NCBI GenBank assembly: GCA_017618215.1
Contig: JAFZUQ010000004.1
Coordinates: forward strand, 62,001-126,000
Length of the DNA: 64,000 bases
Reading direction: 5' to 3'
DNA from: Elusimicrobiaceae bacterium
GTDB taxonomy: Bacteria > Elusimicrobiota > Elusimicrobia > Elusimicrobiales > Elusimicrobiaceae
Positions 35,582 to 45,188 of this stretch are shown here, piece after piece. Position 1 is the stretch's first letter; the number at the start of each line of letters is the position of its first letter. The notes beneath the pieces were generated by a model. It was not told where the DNA came from. It was given only the letters and a program-made list of their open reading frames with translations, and made no database searches. Position numbers and translations under genes: made by a program.

Positions 35582-36106
35582 TTACTCCGTTAAAACATTT
35601 TCCAACTCACGCAAGCGCGAGCGGGAAGAATCTTCAATATAAAAATCCCCCACTTTAATTTTTAGGCCTGTAATAAGGCTATTATCTTCTTTAAAACTGA
35701 GGGTTAATTTTGTTTTAAAATAATTTTCAAGCGTAGTTTGAATTTGCGTTTTTGTTGAATCTTCTAACTTGGCGGCACTTGTAACTTGCGCCCTTTTAAT
35801 ACCGCGCCGCACATCAAGCAAAACATTTAATTGCTTTAAAATTTCATCCGCTAAATCAAAACGCTTTTCTTTGATTAAAACTAATAATAGTGCCCTTGCG
35901 ATATTGTCCGGTAAAGATTTTTCTATTAAACTTTCTTTAACTTTACTGTTTATTGTCGGGTTTGCTAAATAGGCGGAAATATCTTGAAGGTTTTTTAAAC
36001 TTTCTTCAAAACTTGCTAAATTATGCGTGGCCTCGTCCGTATTTTTCGCAATACGGTCAAAAGCCTTGGCATAACGCTGGGCAAGAATTAAAGTGCCTGT
36101 TTTCAT
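35582..36106 (-). CDS. atpH: F1Fo ATP synthase subunit delta
   Basis: 174 residues. [12 protein letters not shown] at the N terminus, [17 protein letters not shown] near 108 and the C-terminal [23 protein letters not shown] are the standard OSCP/delta motifs. It forms the stator link between F1 and subunit b. ATGA-type overlap with atpF. Confidence 0.95.
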   Translation of the reverse strand: MKTGTLILAQRYAKAFDRIAKNTDEATHNLASFEESLKNLQDISAYLANPTINSKVKESLIEKSLPDNIARALLLVLIKEKRFDLADEILKQLNVLLDVRRGIKRAQVTSAAKLEDSTKTQIQTTLENYFKTKLTLSFKEDNSLITGLKIKVGDFYIEDSSRSRLRELENVLTE

Positions 36107-36594
36107 TTTTTAATCTCGTTTAAAAGTTCTTCCACCATTGCCTTATTTGTTTGCATATTGCTTTCTTTTGCTACAAGTTTTTTAGCGGCAAGTAAAGCAG
36201 TATCAGCAAGTTCTTTCTTTACTTCGGCGATGGCTTTTTGGGTTTCAAGGTTTATTTCCTCTTTAGCGCGGGCAACAAGGTTTTGTGCCTGATTTTGTGC
36301 ATCTTGCAAAATTTGTTCCCTTTCTTTTTGGGCTGCTTTTGTTGCCTCCTCAAGGCGCAAAGCCGCATTTTTTGAGGAATTTTCCAACTCGCGTTTTAAA
36401 TTTTCCTCAATTTGTTTAGCTTCGTCTTTGGCACTTTGGGCGGCTATAATATCGTCGGCAATTTTCTTTTCCCTAGCCTCTATTGCGGAAATTATGGGTT
36501 TCCACGCAAATTTAGCAAGCAATAAAGCAAGCAAAGTAAAATTGACGATGGTCCAAAAAATCAGCCCAAGGTCCGGCTGTAAAAGTTTTTCCAT
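36103..36594 (-). CDS. atpF: F1Fo ATP synthase subunit b
   Basis: 163 residues. One N-terminal membrane helix (about 10-28, LIFWTIVNFTLLALLLAKFAW) and then a long, highly charged coiled coil forming the peripheral stalk. Only one b-type gene is present, so a b2 homodimer is expected rather than b/b'. Confidence 0.95.
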   Translation of the reverse strand: MEKLLQPDLGLIFWTIVNFTLLALLLAKFAWKPIISAIEAREKKIADDIIAAQSAKDEAKQIEENLKRELENSSKNAALRLEEATKAAQKEREQILQDAQNQAQNLVARAKEEINLETQKAIAEVKKELADTALLAAKKLVAKESNMQTNKAMVEELLNEIKK

Positions 36595-36598
36595 ATAT

Positions 36599-37552
<954 letters not shown>

Positions 37553-37563
<11 letters not shown>

Positions 37564-37789
37564 TTTTTATCCCTTTATTCTGTTCGTCTAATTTTTTGCC
37601 GTAATTTAGAGCCGTTTTTACCAAAATATATAAACCTACGGCAAAACCACTTGCAACTCCAAGTAAAACACAAAGCGGAGATGTATCAAATTTCTTATCT
37701 AAAAAATATCCGGCATAAGTTCCAATGAGCATAATCAAGCAAAATTCTATGCCAAGACCAATAGCTATAATATGGTCTTCTTTCCTCAT
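37553..37789 (-). CDS. AtpZ/AtpI-like two-helix protein
   Basis: 78 residues, two membrane segments (about 8-28 and 40-60), the second in GVASGFAVGLYILVKTAL. Proteins of this sort begin many atp operons and help c-ring assembly or Mg2+ supply. It is the first gene of the operon and appears to be translated from the 5' end of the message. Confidence 0.75.
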
Positions 37790-37795
37790 AAATAC

Positions 37796-37824
37796 ATTGT
37801 AACACTTTTAGAGATAAAATGTAA
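37796..37824 (-). promoter_or_regulatory. Promoter of the atp operon, leaderless start
   Basis: On the minus strand TTACAT, 17-base spacer ending TGT, TACAAT (37801-37796), six bases, then the ATG at 37789. The expected transcription start coincides with the start codon. Confidence 0.7.
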
Positions 37825-37835
37825 GAGAAAATTCA

Positions 37836-37870
37836 TAAAAAAAGAGGAAGTATTAAAACTTCCCCTTTTC
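37836..37870 (-). terminator. Terminator after guaC
   Basis: On the minus strand GGGGAAGT pairs with ACTTCCTC around TTTAAT, followed by TTTTTTT. Confidence 0.85.
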
Positions 37871-37893
37871 AAGTAACAATTATTCAAAACAAC

Positions 37894-38991
37894 TTAATCA
37901 AAAATTGTGTTGAGCTGCCTGGAAACGCGGTAAAAAGTTGCGCATTTTGGCATATCTTTTAAGCGCTTTGCACCAATATAAGTCATGCAACTTCTTATGC
38001 CACCCAAGATGCTCAAAATTGTCGGTTCCAAAGGCCCGCGTAAAGGTAAATTAACTTCTTTACCCTCGCTTGCGCGGTACTTTTTCATGCCGCCGTAATG
38101 TTCTTCCTGGGCATATTGGGAACTCATACCATAAAACTTTTTATATGTTTTTTCTTCCAATTTTACCTGGTAAGCATTTGGGCCCACAGGTTCAAGTTCA
38201 TTTGTTTGGAAGGTTTTTGTGCAAACTACACCGCCGCTTTCATCATGCCCGGCAAGCATACCGCCAAGCATAATAAAATCAGCACCTGCGCAAAAACTTT
38301 TGCATAAATCGCCGGCAACAGTGCAACCACCGTCAGCGCAAACCATACCACCGACGCCATGTGCGGCATCTGCGCAATCAACAACTGTGGAAAATTGCGG
38401 CCTGCCAACACCGGTTAATTTGCGTGTTGTGCAAACAGAACCGGGGCCAATACCTACTTTAACGATATCGGCACCACTGATAATTAAGTCCTCACACATA
38501 TCACCTGTTACGACATTGCCTGCCATAATTAAACAGTCGGGATAAGTTTTGCGAACGCGCTTAACGTAATCTATCAAATAAGGTGAATAACCGTTTGCGA
38601 CATCAATACAAATATTATTTACGAGTTTGCTTTTCATGATAACTTTTAATTTTTCAAAATCTTTATCATTAACCCCGGTGGAAATAAACATCAAATCATT
38701 ATTACCATGTTCTTTCTTATTTTGTTTTAAAAATTTTAAAAGTTCTTCAGTAGAATAATGTTTATGCAAAGCGGTAAATAAATTATTTGCCTGCATAACC
38801 TTGGCGATTTCAAAAGTACCTGTTGTTGCCATATTGGCAGCAACTATACCTGTTGCTTTAATTGTTTTGGGGCACCATTTAAAAGTGTATTCTCTTATAA
38901 TATTAACTTCAGAGCGTGATGTTAAGGCTGAACGTTTGGGCCTGAGTAAAACATCACAATAGTCTAATTGTAGATCATCATAGATACGCAT
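37894..38991 (-). CDS. guaC: GMP reductase
   Basis: 365 residues from the ATG at 38991 (AGGAGG upstream); an 18-codon extension lacks a site and is rejected. It reduces GMP to IMP with NADPH and ammonia release. The catalytic Cys loop GIGPGSVCTTRKLTGVG is near 186, ICIDVANGYS near 130, MAGNVVTGDM near 153, and MLGGMLAGHDESGG near 238. There is no CBS pair, as in GMP reductases. It has its own promoter and terminator between the autotransporter and the atp operon. Confidence 0.94.
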   Translation of the reverse strand: MRIYDDLQLDYCDVLLRPKRSALTSRSEVNIIREYTFKWCPKTIKATGIVAANMATTGTFEIAKVMQANNLFTALHKHYSTEELLKFLKQNKKEHGNNDLMFISTGVNDKDFEKLKVIMKSKLVNNICIDVANGYSPYLIDYVKRVRKTYPDCLIMAGNVVTGDMCEDLIISGADIVKVGIGPGSVCTTRKLTGVGRPQFSTVVDCADAAHGVGGMVCADGGCTVAGDLCKSFCAGADFIMLGGMLAGHDESGGVVCTKTFQTNELEPVGPNAYQVKLEEKTYKKFYGMSSQYAQEEHYGGMKKYRASEGKEVNLPLRGPLEPTILSILGGIRSCMTYIGAKRLKDMPKCATFYRVSRQLNTIFD

Positions 38992-39016
38992 AAGTCCTCC
39001 TAGGGCATATATATAG

Positions 39017-39045
39017 ATTTTATAAAATAATGCGCTATTGTGCAA
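39017..39045 (-). promoter_or_regulatory. Promoter of guaC
   Basis: TTGCAC (39045-39040), 17-base spacer, TAAAAT (39022-39017) on the minus strand. Confidence 0.8.
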
Positions 39046-39050
39046 AGGAA

Positions 39051-39092
39051 TTAAAAGAACCGCCCAATATTTATCTATTGAGCGGTCCTTTA
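39051..39092 (-). terminator. Terminator after the autotransporter gene
   Basis: On the minus strand GGACCGCTCAATA pairs with TATTGGGCGGTTC (one wobble and one mismatch) around a six-base loop, followed by TTTTAATT. Confidence 0.85.
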
Positions 39093-39128
39093 TCTTATTA
39101 AAGCCGGTAGCAATTTATTAATATATCA

Positions 39129-42100
39129 CTACTTATTCTCCTTTTTTGCATTAGCATTGTTTCCGCCAAAACTTATTCTTACTCCGGCATTAAGGCCCCA
39201 ACCGCTTATTTTATTGCCGGACTCATAAGTTCCTAAAGCATGCCAATATAAATTATCGGCTAATTGCATATTTATACCTGTGGCTATTTCAAAACTGCCG
39301 CCATTAAGTGAGGTTTTAGCTGTGGCACCGTCATATCTTACTTTACCTCTTCCGGCAAATTCTTGATTATATGCAAGTTCCAAAAGTGGTTGTATCAGTA
39401 ATTTACTATTCATTTCTTTTGTATACGTAAACATGATGGCTGCTTTACCTGCAAAATAATTCACTGAATCATAAGTTAAATTGCCGACACCGTTTGTAAC
39501 AGGAGTACTATCTTTGTTTGCGTTCATATAAGAAATTTCCGCTTTTGGTTGTAATTTAAAATCTGTTTCAATATCTATATTTTTACCGACTTCAAGGCTT
39601 GTTGTAAACAAATTGCGTTTTACATCAAAATTAAGAAATGTATCGCTTGCTGTATGGACTGTATTTTCTATTTTTGTCCAGAAATTTCGTGCAGCAAGGT
39701 CAATAAACCATCCCTTTTCGTTCGTCATTGTAGCGTAAATGCCAATACTTGGGGCATTACCTTTGCCATTATTGTTATTTCCGGAACTGTTTTTGGTTTT
39801 TATCGAGTCTGACTGTAAATATCCTATCATTACACCGGCATATAATTTTGTCGGCTCATCTGCTTTGAACAACCAGTCATAACCTGCTTCTACGCCAAAT
39901 AAAGACATATCTGTTTTGATTAAATCATCTACTGTCATATCTTTATAATAAATCCTTGACCAAACACCCTGTTTTTTGTTTGGGTTATTCATATCATGCA
40001 GTTCTCCCATACGTTTATTGAGGGAGTTCATGCCGGTTCTTGCCATTACGGCATTTAGTGACGGGATATTCAACATAGTTTTAAAGGTATCGGTCAATTC
40101 TCCGGTAGATCTCAAATAATAATCCGGGTCATTTTCATTTTGGAAAAGTTTATATATGTAAGCCCCTTCATCCCATTTACCACCACGTAAGGAGAATGTT
40201 CCTCCGCCTGTATTAGCAGAGTCAAAATCTATTAAAAGGATACCGTCTCCCGTTGTTTGATTTGCGGTGTTGCCGAGATTTGTAAGAGTCAATATAGAAT
40301 TACCCGTATAAGTACCAGTTATCGAAATTTGGTCTGCGGTTTGATCTTCTAAATTAACACCCATGGAAATATTTGCATTGTTTGCAGAAAGATTTTTGAA
40401 TCCTACTGAAAAAGGAGAATTGCCTTCATGATTAAATATAAGATTTCCATTATCTAACGCGGTTGTTCCCTGCAAAGTATTCGAATCGGCAATTTGCAAA
40501 GTACCATTAGCTCCGGTGTTAGTATAATCTTCCAAATATCCACCGGAAGCCAAAATTACTGTACCTCCATTGTTAGATGTGTTCAAAGAAACGCCGGTAC
40601 TTCCAATATATTGCTGTCCACTGTTGATGGTTGTATTTACTGCCGAACCATGCTCAATTTGTTGATAGCCACCATTATCAACGATAGTATCTGTCGCAGT
40701 TCCTCCAAGTGAGATAACTTGTGTGCCGCCGCTGGCAACAGTTATACTTGTTGCAGAACCCCAAACGGTTTGTAAACCGCCGCTATTAACTGTTGTGTCT
40801 ATTGATGAGCCGCCCAGTAAAATTCTTTGTTCTCCGCCGGAATTAACGATGGTAGTTATTGCATTGCCGCCTTCGTATACATATTGCGTAGCACTGTTAC
40901 CAATAGTTGTACTTGTTGCAGAAGCATTGTCGTAAATATACTGTCTACCGTAGGAAGTAATATCTGTATTCATTGCAGAACCGCCAGAGTTGATATATTG
41001 TCTGCCAGCACTGTCAATAAAAGTGTTTGTCGCCGAACCGTCTTCATAAATGTATTGATAACCGCCATCAATGTATGTATCTGACACATTGGCGGAATAA
41101 ACATGTTGATAACTGGCGGAATTGATTGTTGTGTCACTAGCATAACCACCGCTATAAACATATTGATAACTGCTGGAATTGATTATTGTGCCACTAGCAT
41201 AACCGCTATCATAAACATATTGATAGGTAGCACCATTTATAGTCGTACTGATTGCAGTACCGCCATTATAAACATCTTGATGACCGCTTTCAATGATTGT
41301 ATTTACAGCAGAACCCGTGCCATAAACCAATTGAACACCGCCATTAATGATTGTATTTGTGGCTAAACCGTTATCTTCAATATATTGTGTCCCACCATTA
41401 ACGATTGTACTGTTTACAGTACCCCCTCCATAAACATATTGTACAGCAGAATCATTTAGTGAAGTATTTATGACACTACCGTAATAGTGAACAATCTGTA
41501 AGCCGTTATCATTAATGGTCGTATTTATAGCAGAACCATTAACGACATACTGCGAACCATTGTTATTAATGGTCGTATCTTCTGCTATAGCGCCACTTTG
41601 GACTTCTTGTATACTATTATCGTTAATGGTTGTACTTGTTGCGGAAGCACTACTAACAAGGTATTGACTACCATTTCCATTAATGGTTGTGTTCGTTACA
41701 ACCCCACCGCTAACGTATTGAAAACCGCCATTAATGTTCGTATCCGTGGCCGAACCGCCACTTATTCGTTGGTGTCCTTCTTCTAGTGTAGTATTCGTTG
41801 CTAAACCATCTTGTAAAATTACTTGACTACCGTTAGAATTAATAGTTGCATTTATTGAAGAACCGCCATCATAAATATTTTCTGTGCCTCCTGAATTAAT
41901 TGTAGTAGATATTGTTGTTCCATAATTATCTAAAGTGCTAACCACACTGTTTCCCGTTTCAATACCTACGGTTAAACCTGTTGAAGTTTCCCCTGCACTT
42001 ACGATTAAATTTGCATAAGCAGGCACCGTGTTATTTAAAAGCATACCTGTCATTGCTGCGGTATAAAGGATTTTTTTGCCACCATTTATAATGCGCATCG

Positions 42101-42203
42101 GTAGGTTTACTGAGCAGCTACTAAGCTCGGCTTCACTTGTAACTACACTGCGGCTATGGCAGTAAATATCTTCTAATTCTTGTACATAACGGCTAGTGTT
42201 CAT
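39129..42203 (-). CDS. AIDA-type autotransporter
   Basis: 1024 residues. A long signal region (about 1-64: 40 polar residues, then ILYTAAMTGMLL ... VPAYA) recalls extended autotransporter signals. The passenger (about 90-565) has ~23 tandem units of about 20 residues, such as INSGGTQYIEDNGLATNT, of the AIDA/TibA type that form a beta-helix and are often adhesins. A pertactin-like junction (about 590-740) leads to a C-terminal beta-barrel (about 760-1012). The barrel's usual final Phe is internal (VRISF) and followed by a 13-residue basic/Asn tail, which is odd. GAGGA precedes the start. Confidence 0.9.
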   Translation of the reverse strand: MNTSRYVQELEDIYCHSRSVVTSEAELSSCSVNLPMRIINGGKKILYTAAMTGMLLNNTVPAYANLIVSAGETSTGLTVGIETGNSVVSTLDNYGTTISTTINSGGTENIYDGGSSINATINSNGSQVILQDGLATNTTLEEGHQRISGGSATDTNINGGFQYVSGGVVTNTTINGNGSQYLVSSASATSTTINDNSIQEVQSGAIAEDTTINNNGSQYVVNGSAINTTINDNGLQIVHYYGSVINTSLNDSAVQYVYGGGTVNSTIVNGGTQYIEDNGLATNTIINGGVQLVYGTGSAVNTIIESGHQDVYNGGTAISTTINGATYQYVYDSGYASGTIINSSSYQYVYSGGYASDTTINSASYQHVYSANVSDTYIDGGYQYIYEDGSATNTFIDSAGRQYINSGGSAMNTDITSYGRQYIYDNASATSTTIGNSATQYVYEGGNAITTIVNSGGEQRILLGGSSIDTTVNSGGLQTVWGSATSITVASGGTQVISLGGTATDTIVDNGGYQQIEHGSAVNTTINSGQQYIGSTGVSLNTSNNGGTVILASGGYLEDYTNTGANGTLQIADSNTLQGTTALDNGNLIFNHEGNSPFSVGFKNLSANNANISMGVNLEDQTADQISITGTYTGNSILTLTNLGNTANQTTGDGILLIDFDSANTGGGTFSLRGGKWDEGAYIYKLFQNENDPDYYLRSTGELTDTFKTMLNIPSLNAVMARTGMNSLNKRMGELHDMNNPNKKQGVWSRIYYKDMTVDDLIKTDMSLFGVEAGYDWLFKADEPTKLYAGVMIGYLQSDSIKTKNSSGNNNNGKGNAPSIGIYATMTNEKGWFIDLAARNFWTKIENTVHTASDTFLNFDVKRNLFTTSLEVGKNIDIETDFKLQPKAEISYMNANKDSTPVTNGVGNLTYDSVNYFAGKAAIMFTYTKEMNSKLLIQPLLELAYNQEFAGRGKVRYDGATAKTSLNGGSFEIATGINMQLADNLYWHALGTYESGNKISGWGLNAGVRISFGGNNANAKKENK
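40520..41920 (-). repeat. Tandem ~60-base coding repeats of the autotransporter passenger
   Basis: About 23 degenerate units of roughly 57-63 bases encode the AIDA-like repeats; DNA identity between units is low except for short motifs, so expansion is old, or selection diversified the units. Confidence 0.75.
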
Positions 42204-42247
42204 AACATATCCTCACGTGTTTGAGAATTTTAGTAAATAAAATCTTT

Positions 42248-42283
42248 TGTTCCCGATTTTTCTCTTATAATTTTTAGGGAACA
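42248..42283 (-). promoter_or_regulatory. Hairpin in the autotransporter mRNA leader
   Basis: TGTTCCC pairs with GGGAACA around a 22-base AT-rich loop, near the 5' end of an ~80-base leader, immediately downstream of the promoter. It may control stability or translation. Confidence 0.5.
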
Positions 42284-42290
42284 CACCGAC

Positions 42291-42319
42291 ATTATAGAAA
42301 ATACTTCGTTAATATTCAA
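42291..42319 (-). promoter_or_regulatory. Promoter of the autotransporter
   Basis: TTGAAT (42319-42314), 17-base spacer, TATAAT (42296-42291), predicting a leader of about 80 bases. Confidence 0.8.
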
Positions 42320-42330
42320 GTTAAAAAATA

Positions 42331-42360
42331 TTACCTTTAATACTTTAAATTTGCTATCAT
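42331..42360 (+). promoter_or_regulatory. Promoter of the sigma factor gene, near-leaderless start
   Basis: TTACCT, 18-base spacer ending TGC, TATCAT (42355-42360), then eight bases and the ATG at 42369. Confidence 0.65.
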
Positions 42361-42368
42361 TATGATAT

Positions 42369-43409
42369 ATGGATAAAAGCATTGATTCAGTAAATGAATA
42401 TTTCAAAGAAGTAGGCACCCTCGTCAAACAAATTGATAGGGAAAAGGAGGCCGTCCTTTGGAAGAGATACAAAAAAGGGGACCTTTCCGCGCGTGATGAA
42501 TTATTTAAATTACACTTACGCCTTGTTATACCTACAGCCCGTCGTTTTTTACGCCCAGGCTGTGATTTGATGGACCTTGTGGAAGAAGGTAATCTGGGTT
42601 TACTTCAGGCAATAGAGAAATTTGATTACAAATTAGGTTATCGCTTTTCCACTTATGCGATACATTGGATAGAGCAATTTATCCGCCGATCTGTCGAAGA
42701 GCAAGCAACAAATATTAAAATTCCGCAACATGCTTGGGAAAATTTAAGGACATGGAGCAAAGCTTTAGAAAAGTTAAAATCAAAACTTAACCGCGAACCT
42801 ACATTGAATGAAATTGCCCATGAACTTGATATAACGGCAAAACAAGTGGTGTCCATTTTAAACACCTTAAATGCTGCTTACGGTATTGATTCGCTGTCCA
42901 ACTTAGTGCAGAGCGATGAAGACAGTCTAACACTTGAAGAAACGTTAAGTGACGAGAGCAGGAGCAATCCGGACCATTTAATACTTATGCAATCTTCTAA
43001 GGAAGAAATCAAAAAAATCTTGGAAGATTTACCGGAACGCGACAGGGAAATATTACTCTTGCGCTACGGCCTTTCGGCAGAAAGCCCTGATACTTTGGCA
43101 GATATTGCAGATAAATTAAAAATTTCCAGGGAACGCGTTAGGCAAATTGAAGAACGCGCCGTTCGCAAAGTGCGCCAAAAAGCATTGGAACTAGGTTTGA
43201 TTGAGGAAGAGAAAAAACAAAATAAAGCCATCAATTTCCATACTGGTACACAAATTAAACAAGCAACTGATATTTTAGGTAACGAAATTGCAAGGAGTCC
43301 GCTTGCCAAATTAATCAAGAAGGCGAAAAAACTTGCAAAAGATGTCATGTCAAAAAAGATTTCAAAAAATACCAAAACAAAAAAGAAAAACAAAAAAAGT
43401 AAGAGGTAA
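42369..43409 (+). CDS. Sigma-70 family RNA polymerase sigma factor with basic C-terminal tail
   Basis: 346 residues. Region 1.2 start (VNEYFKEVGTL), region 2 with HLRLVIPTARRF ... DLVEEGNLGLLQAIEKFD and GYRFSTYAIHWIEQFIRRSVEEQA, region 3 (about 130-190) and region 4 with RDREILLLRYGL ... TLADIADKLKISRERVRQIEERAVRKVRQ near 225-275. No region 1.1 or non-conserved region is present, so it is a group 2 (RpoS-like) or compact primary factor. The final ~60 residues are unusual: Lys-rich, ending in a run of KK repeats. The message seems near-leaderless. apt follows after two bases. Confidence 0.88.
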   Translation: MDKSIDSVNEYFKEVGTLVKQIDREKEAVLWKRYKKGDLSARDELFKLHLRLVIPTARRFLRPGCDLMDLVEEGNLGLLQAIEKFDYKLGYRFSTYAIHWIEQFIRRSVEEQATNIKIPQHAWENLRTWSKALEKLKSKLNREPTLNEIAHELDITAKQVVSILNTLNAAYGIDSLSNLVQSDEDSLTLEETLSDESRSNPDHLILMQSSKEEIKKILEDLPERDREILLLRYGLSAESPDTLADIADKLKISRERVRQIEERAVRKVRQKALELGLIEEEKKQNKAINFHTGTQIKQATDILGNEIARSPLAKLIKKAKKLAKDVMSKKISKNTKTKKKNKKSKR

Positions 43410-43411
43410 TT

Positions 43412-43933
43412 ATGTCTAAACAGGAAGAAGTTTTAAATATTATACGTGCAATACCGGACTATCCGAAACAAGGTATAATTTTCCGTGATATTACACCTTT
43501 ACTCGGGCATGCGGAACTTTTTAAATATGTAATTGATGAACTTGCCGATTTTTGTAAAAATCAGGGCATAACAAAAATTGTGGGGATTGAATCCCGCGGT
43601 TTTATTTTCGGCGCACCTTTGGCTTATGCTTTGGGTATCGGTTTTGTACCAATACGTAAGAAAGGTAAACTGCCTTACAAAAAAATTGCAGCCAGTTTTA
43701 CGCTTGAATACGGTACAGATACCATTGAAATGCATGAAGATGCCTTAACCAAAGACGATAAAGTTATCTTGATTGATGACCTCCTTGCTACCGGCGGTAC
43801 AACCCGCGCCGGGCTTGAACTTATAAATAAACTCGGTGCGAAAACTGCTTTTTGCTTATACGTAATTGAACTTACTGCCTTGCAAGGCGGCAAAACTTTA
43901 AATGTTCCGTATAAGAGTTTAATTAAGTATTAA
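43412..43933 (+). CDS. apt: Adenine phosphoribosyltransferase
   Basis: 173 residues. It converts adenine and PRPP to AMP. IPDYPKQGIIFRDITPLL at the N terminus, VGIESRGFIFGAPLAYALG near 50, GKLPYKKIAASFTLEYGTD near 88 and the PRPP loop KVILIDDLLATGGTT near 118 are diagnostic. AGAGGTAATT precedes the ATG. Co-transcribed with the sigma factor. Confidence 0.97.
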   Translation: MSKQEEVLNIIRAIPDYPKQGIIFRDITPLLGHAELFKYVIDELADFCKNQGITKIVGIESRGFIFGAPLAYALGIGFVPIRKKGKLPYKKIAASFTLEYGTDTIEMHEDALTKDDKVILIDDLLATGGTTRAGLELINKLGAKTAFCLYVIELTALQGGKTLNVPYKSLIKY

Positions 43934-43953
43934 TTTTATTAACTTAAATGACG

Positions 43954-43980
43954 AAACCCACTCAAAAGAGTGGGTTTTTT
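43954..43980. terminator. Intrinsic terminator after apt
   Basis: AAACCCACTC pairs with GAGTGGGTTT around AAAA, followed by TTT. Also serves the convergent DUF2238 gene. Shares its core hairpin with the tRNA-fMet terminator. Confidence 0.9.
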
Positions 43981-43997
43981 ATTAGTTTAATATAGTT

Positions 43998-44600
43998 TTA
44001 CCTTGCAGAACTTTTACGGAATTTAAAAAAGAAAATTATACTTCCCAAACAAGCACCCAAAGTATCCATTAACATATCTTTTTGGGCATCCCAAATATCA
44101 CCCTGTGAGCCTAAAAAAGCAAGGCCGACATCCCCCCCATCAACGACAGCATATATCCATTCCAATAATTCCCAGAAATTTGCCAAAGCCATAATGAATA
44201 TTATTCCAAAAAACGCTGCAAATTTAAGTGATGATATAAGGTGTTTCCTATATACGAACTCACAAGCCAAAAAGGAACTTATCCCAATTATAAAATGAGC
44301 AAATCTATCAAAATTATTCCTTTCTATTCCAAAAAATTCCATTACATTTAAGAAAGGCACTCTTTCAAAAGTGTAACATGCCCCTATTGTATGCAAGAAA
44401 ATCCATAAAAACACGATAAAATAAGCTAAATTAGAAAACCGAAATTTTTTATAAGTTAAGCTTAATAACAAAACTGCAAAAACAACGCTGGAAATTTCCA
44501 CGTACCAAACATTTACATCATAGGCATAAAAATAAGACCATAAAAACTCAAGAAACCAAATACATAATAGTACTAAAGGAAAATTGAAATATTTTTTCAT
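43998..44600 (-). CDS. DUF2238 (YjdF-like) membrane protein
   Basis: 200 residues, about six membrane helices. Family motifs: HTIGACYTFERVPF near 70, RNNFDRFAHFIIG near 94, NFWELLEWIY near 140, and GSQGDIWDAQKDMLMDTLGA near 163-182, which are the conserved Asp/Gln-rich features of DUF2238. The function is not known. AAGAGGTG precedes the ATG. It is divergent from the putative precursor gene. Confidence 0.85.
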   Translation of the reverse strand: MKKYFNFPLVLLCIWFLEFLWSYFYAYDVNVWYVEISSVVFAVLLLSLTYKKFRFSNLAYFIVFLWIFLHTIGACYTFERVPFLNVMEFFGIERNNFDRFAHFIIGISSFLACEFVYRKHLISSLKFAAFFGIIFIMALANFWELLEWIYAVVDGGDVGLAFLGSQGDIWDAQKDMLMDTLGACLGSIIFFFKFRKSSAR

Positions 44601-44676
44601 AGCACACCTCTTTTATCTTAATAAAACGAGTATTGGAATAATTTAATTTTAGCATTTTCAAAAAACAAATATATAG

Positions 44677-44682
44677 TATAAT
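44677..44682 (+). promoter_or_regulatory. -10 box of the precursor/radical SAM unit
   Basis: TATAAT, about 36 bases before the GTG start at 44718; a weak -35 (TTTTCA) lies 16 bases upstream. Transcription would start near 44689, giving a ~29-base leader with AGGAG. Confidence 0.6.
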
Positions 44683-44717
44683 ATGGGTATTAGATAAAAA
44701 TGGTATAGGAGATAAGT

Positions 44718-45188
44718 GTGAGCAGAAAAATATTAAAAGTATTGATTTCTATTTTATTTTTGGCGGCAGCTGCCGTCGCGGCTGTCTTTTCTATAAAAAG
44801 TTTTTTTCCGGAATTATTTGAGCAAGTGAAATACGGAGTAAAACGTATTGTAGGAGAACCTGCCCGCAAAACACCTGCCTTTAAAAAAGATAACCTGGAA
44901 AATAACAACGAAGTAAAACCTGTTGGGGTACAAACCTCAAGTCCTAATACACTTAAAAGACCACCTTATCGCCGAGATGTGACAGGTGCATACGGTGTTG
45001 CTCCTGTTCGTCCAATAGATGTCGGAAGGGCTAAATACGGTGTTGCGCCTGTGCGCCCGATACCCGTATATGACGATAATACGGAAAAATATGGTGTTGC
45101 TCATATTCAAAAACTGGAACAAGAAAATTTGCTGAAAAATCAAATTGTTTACGATGTAGAAGAATTAGGCCAAGATCTAAAAAAATAA
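44718..45188 (+). CDS. Membrane-anchored repeat peptide, putative radical SAM substrate
   Basis: 156 residues with a GTG start, AGGAG six bases upstream. An N-terminal membrane segment (about 5-27, ILKVLISILFLAAAAVAAVF) is followed by a charged stretch and then tandem units: AYGVAPVRPIDVGR (91-104), KYGVAPVRPIPVYDD (106-120) and KYGVAHIQKLE (124-134), with a fourth KYGVKRI at 38-44. The tail is acidic (VEELGQDLKK). There are no cysteines. It is not a recognised family, but a small repeat protein ending right before a SPASM radical SAM gene (TAA-ATG) is the usual layout of a peptide modified by that enzyme. Confidence 0.6.
   Translation: MSRKILKVLISILFLAAAAVAAVFSIKSFFPELFEQVKYGVKRIVGEPARKTPAFKKDNLENNNEVKPVGVQTSSPNTLKRPPYRRDVTGAYGVAPVRPIDVGRAKYGVAPVRPIPVYDDNTEKYGVAHIQKLEQENLLKNQIVYDVEELGQDLKK

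Noticed and set aside
40494-41786. Several plus-strand frames inside the autotransporter gene
   Set aside because: Low-complexity antisense shadows of the tandem repeats, without start signals.
40520-41920. Tandem repeats considered as a CRISPR array
   Set aside because: Units are coding, degenerate and contiguous in frame, with no constant repeat and unique spacer pattern.
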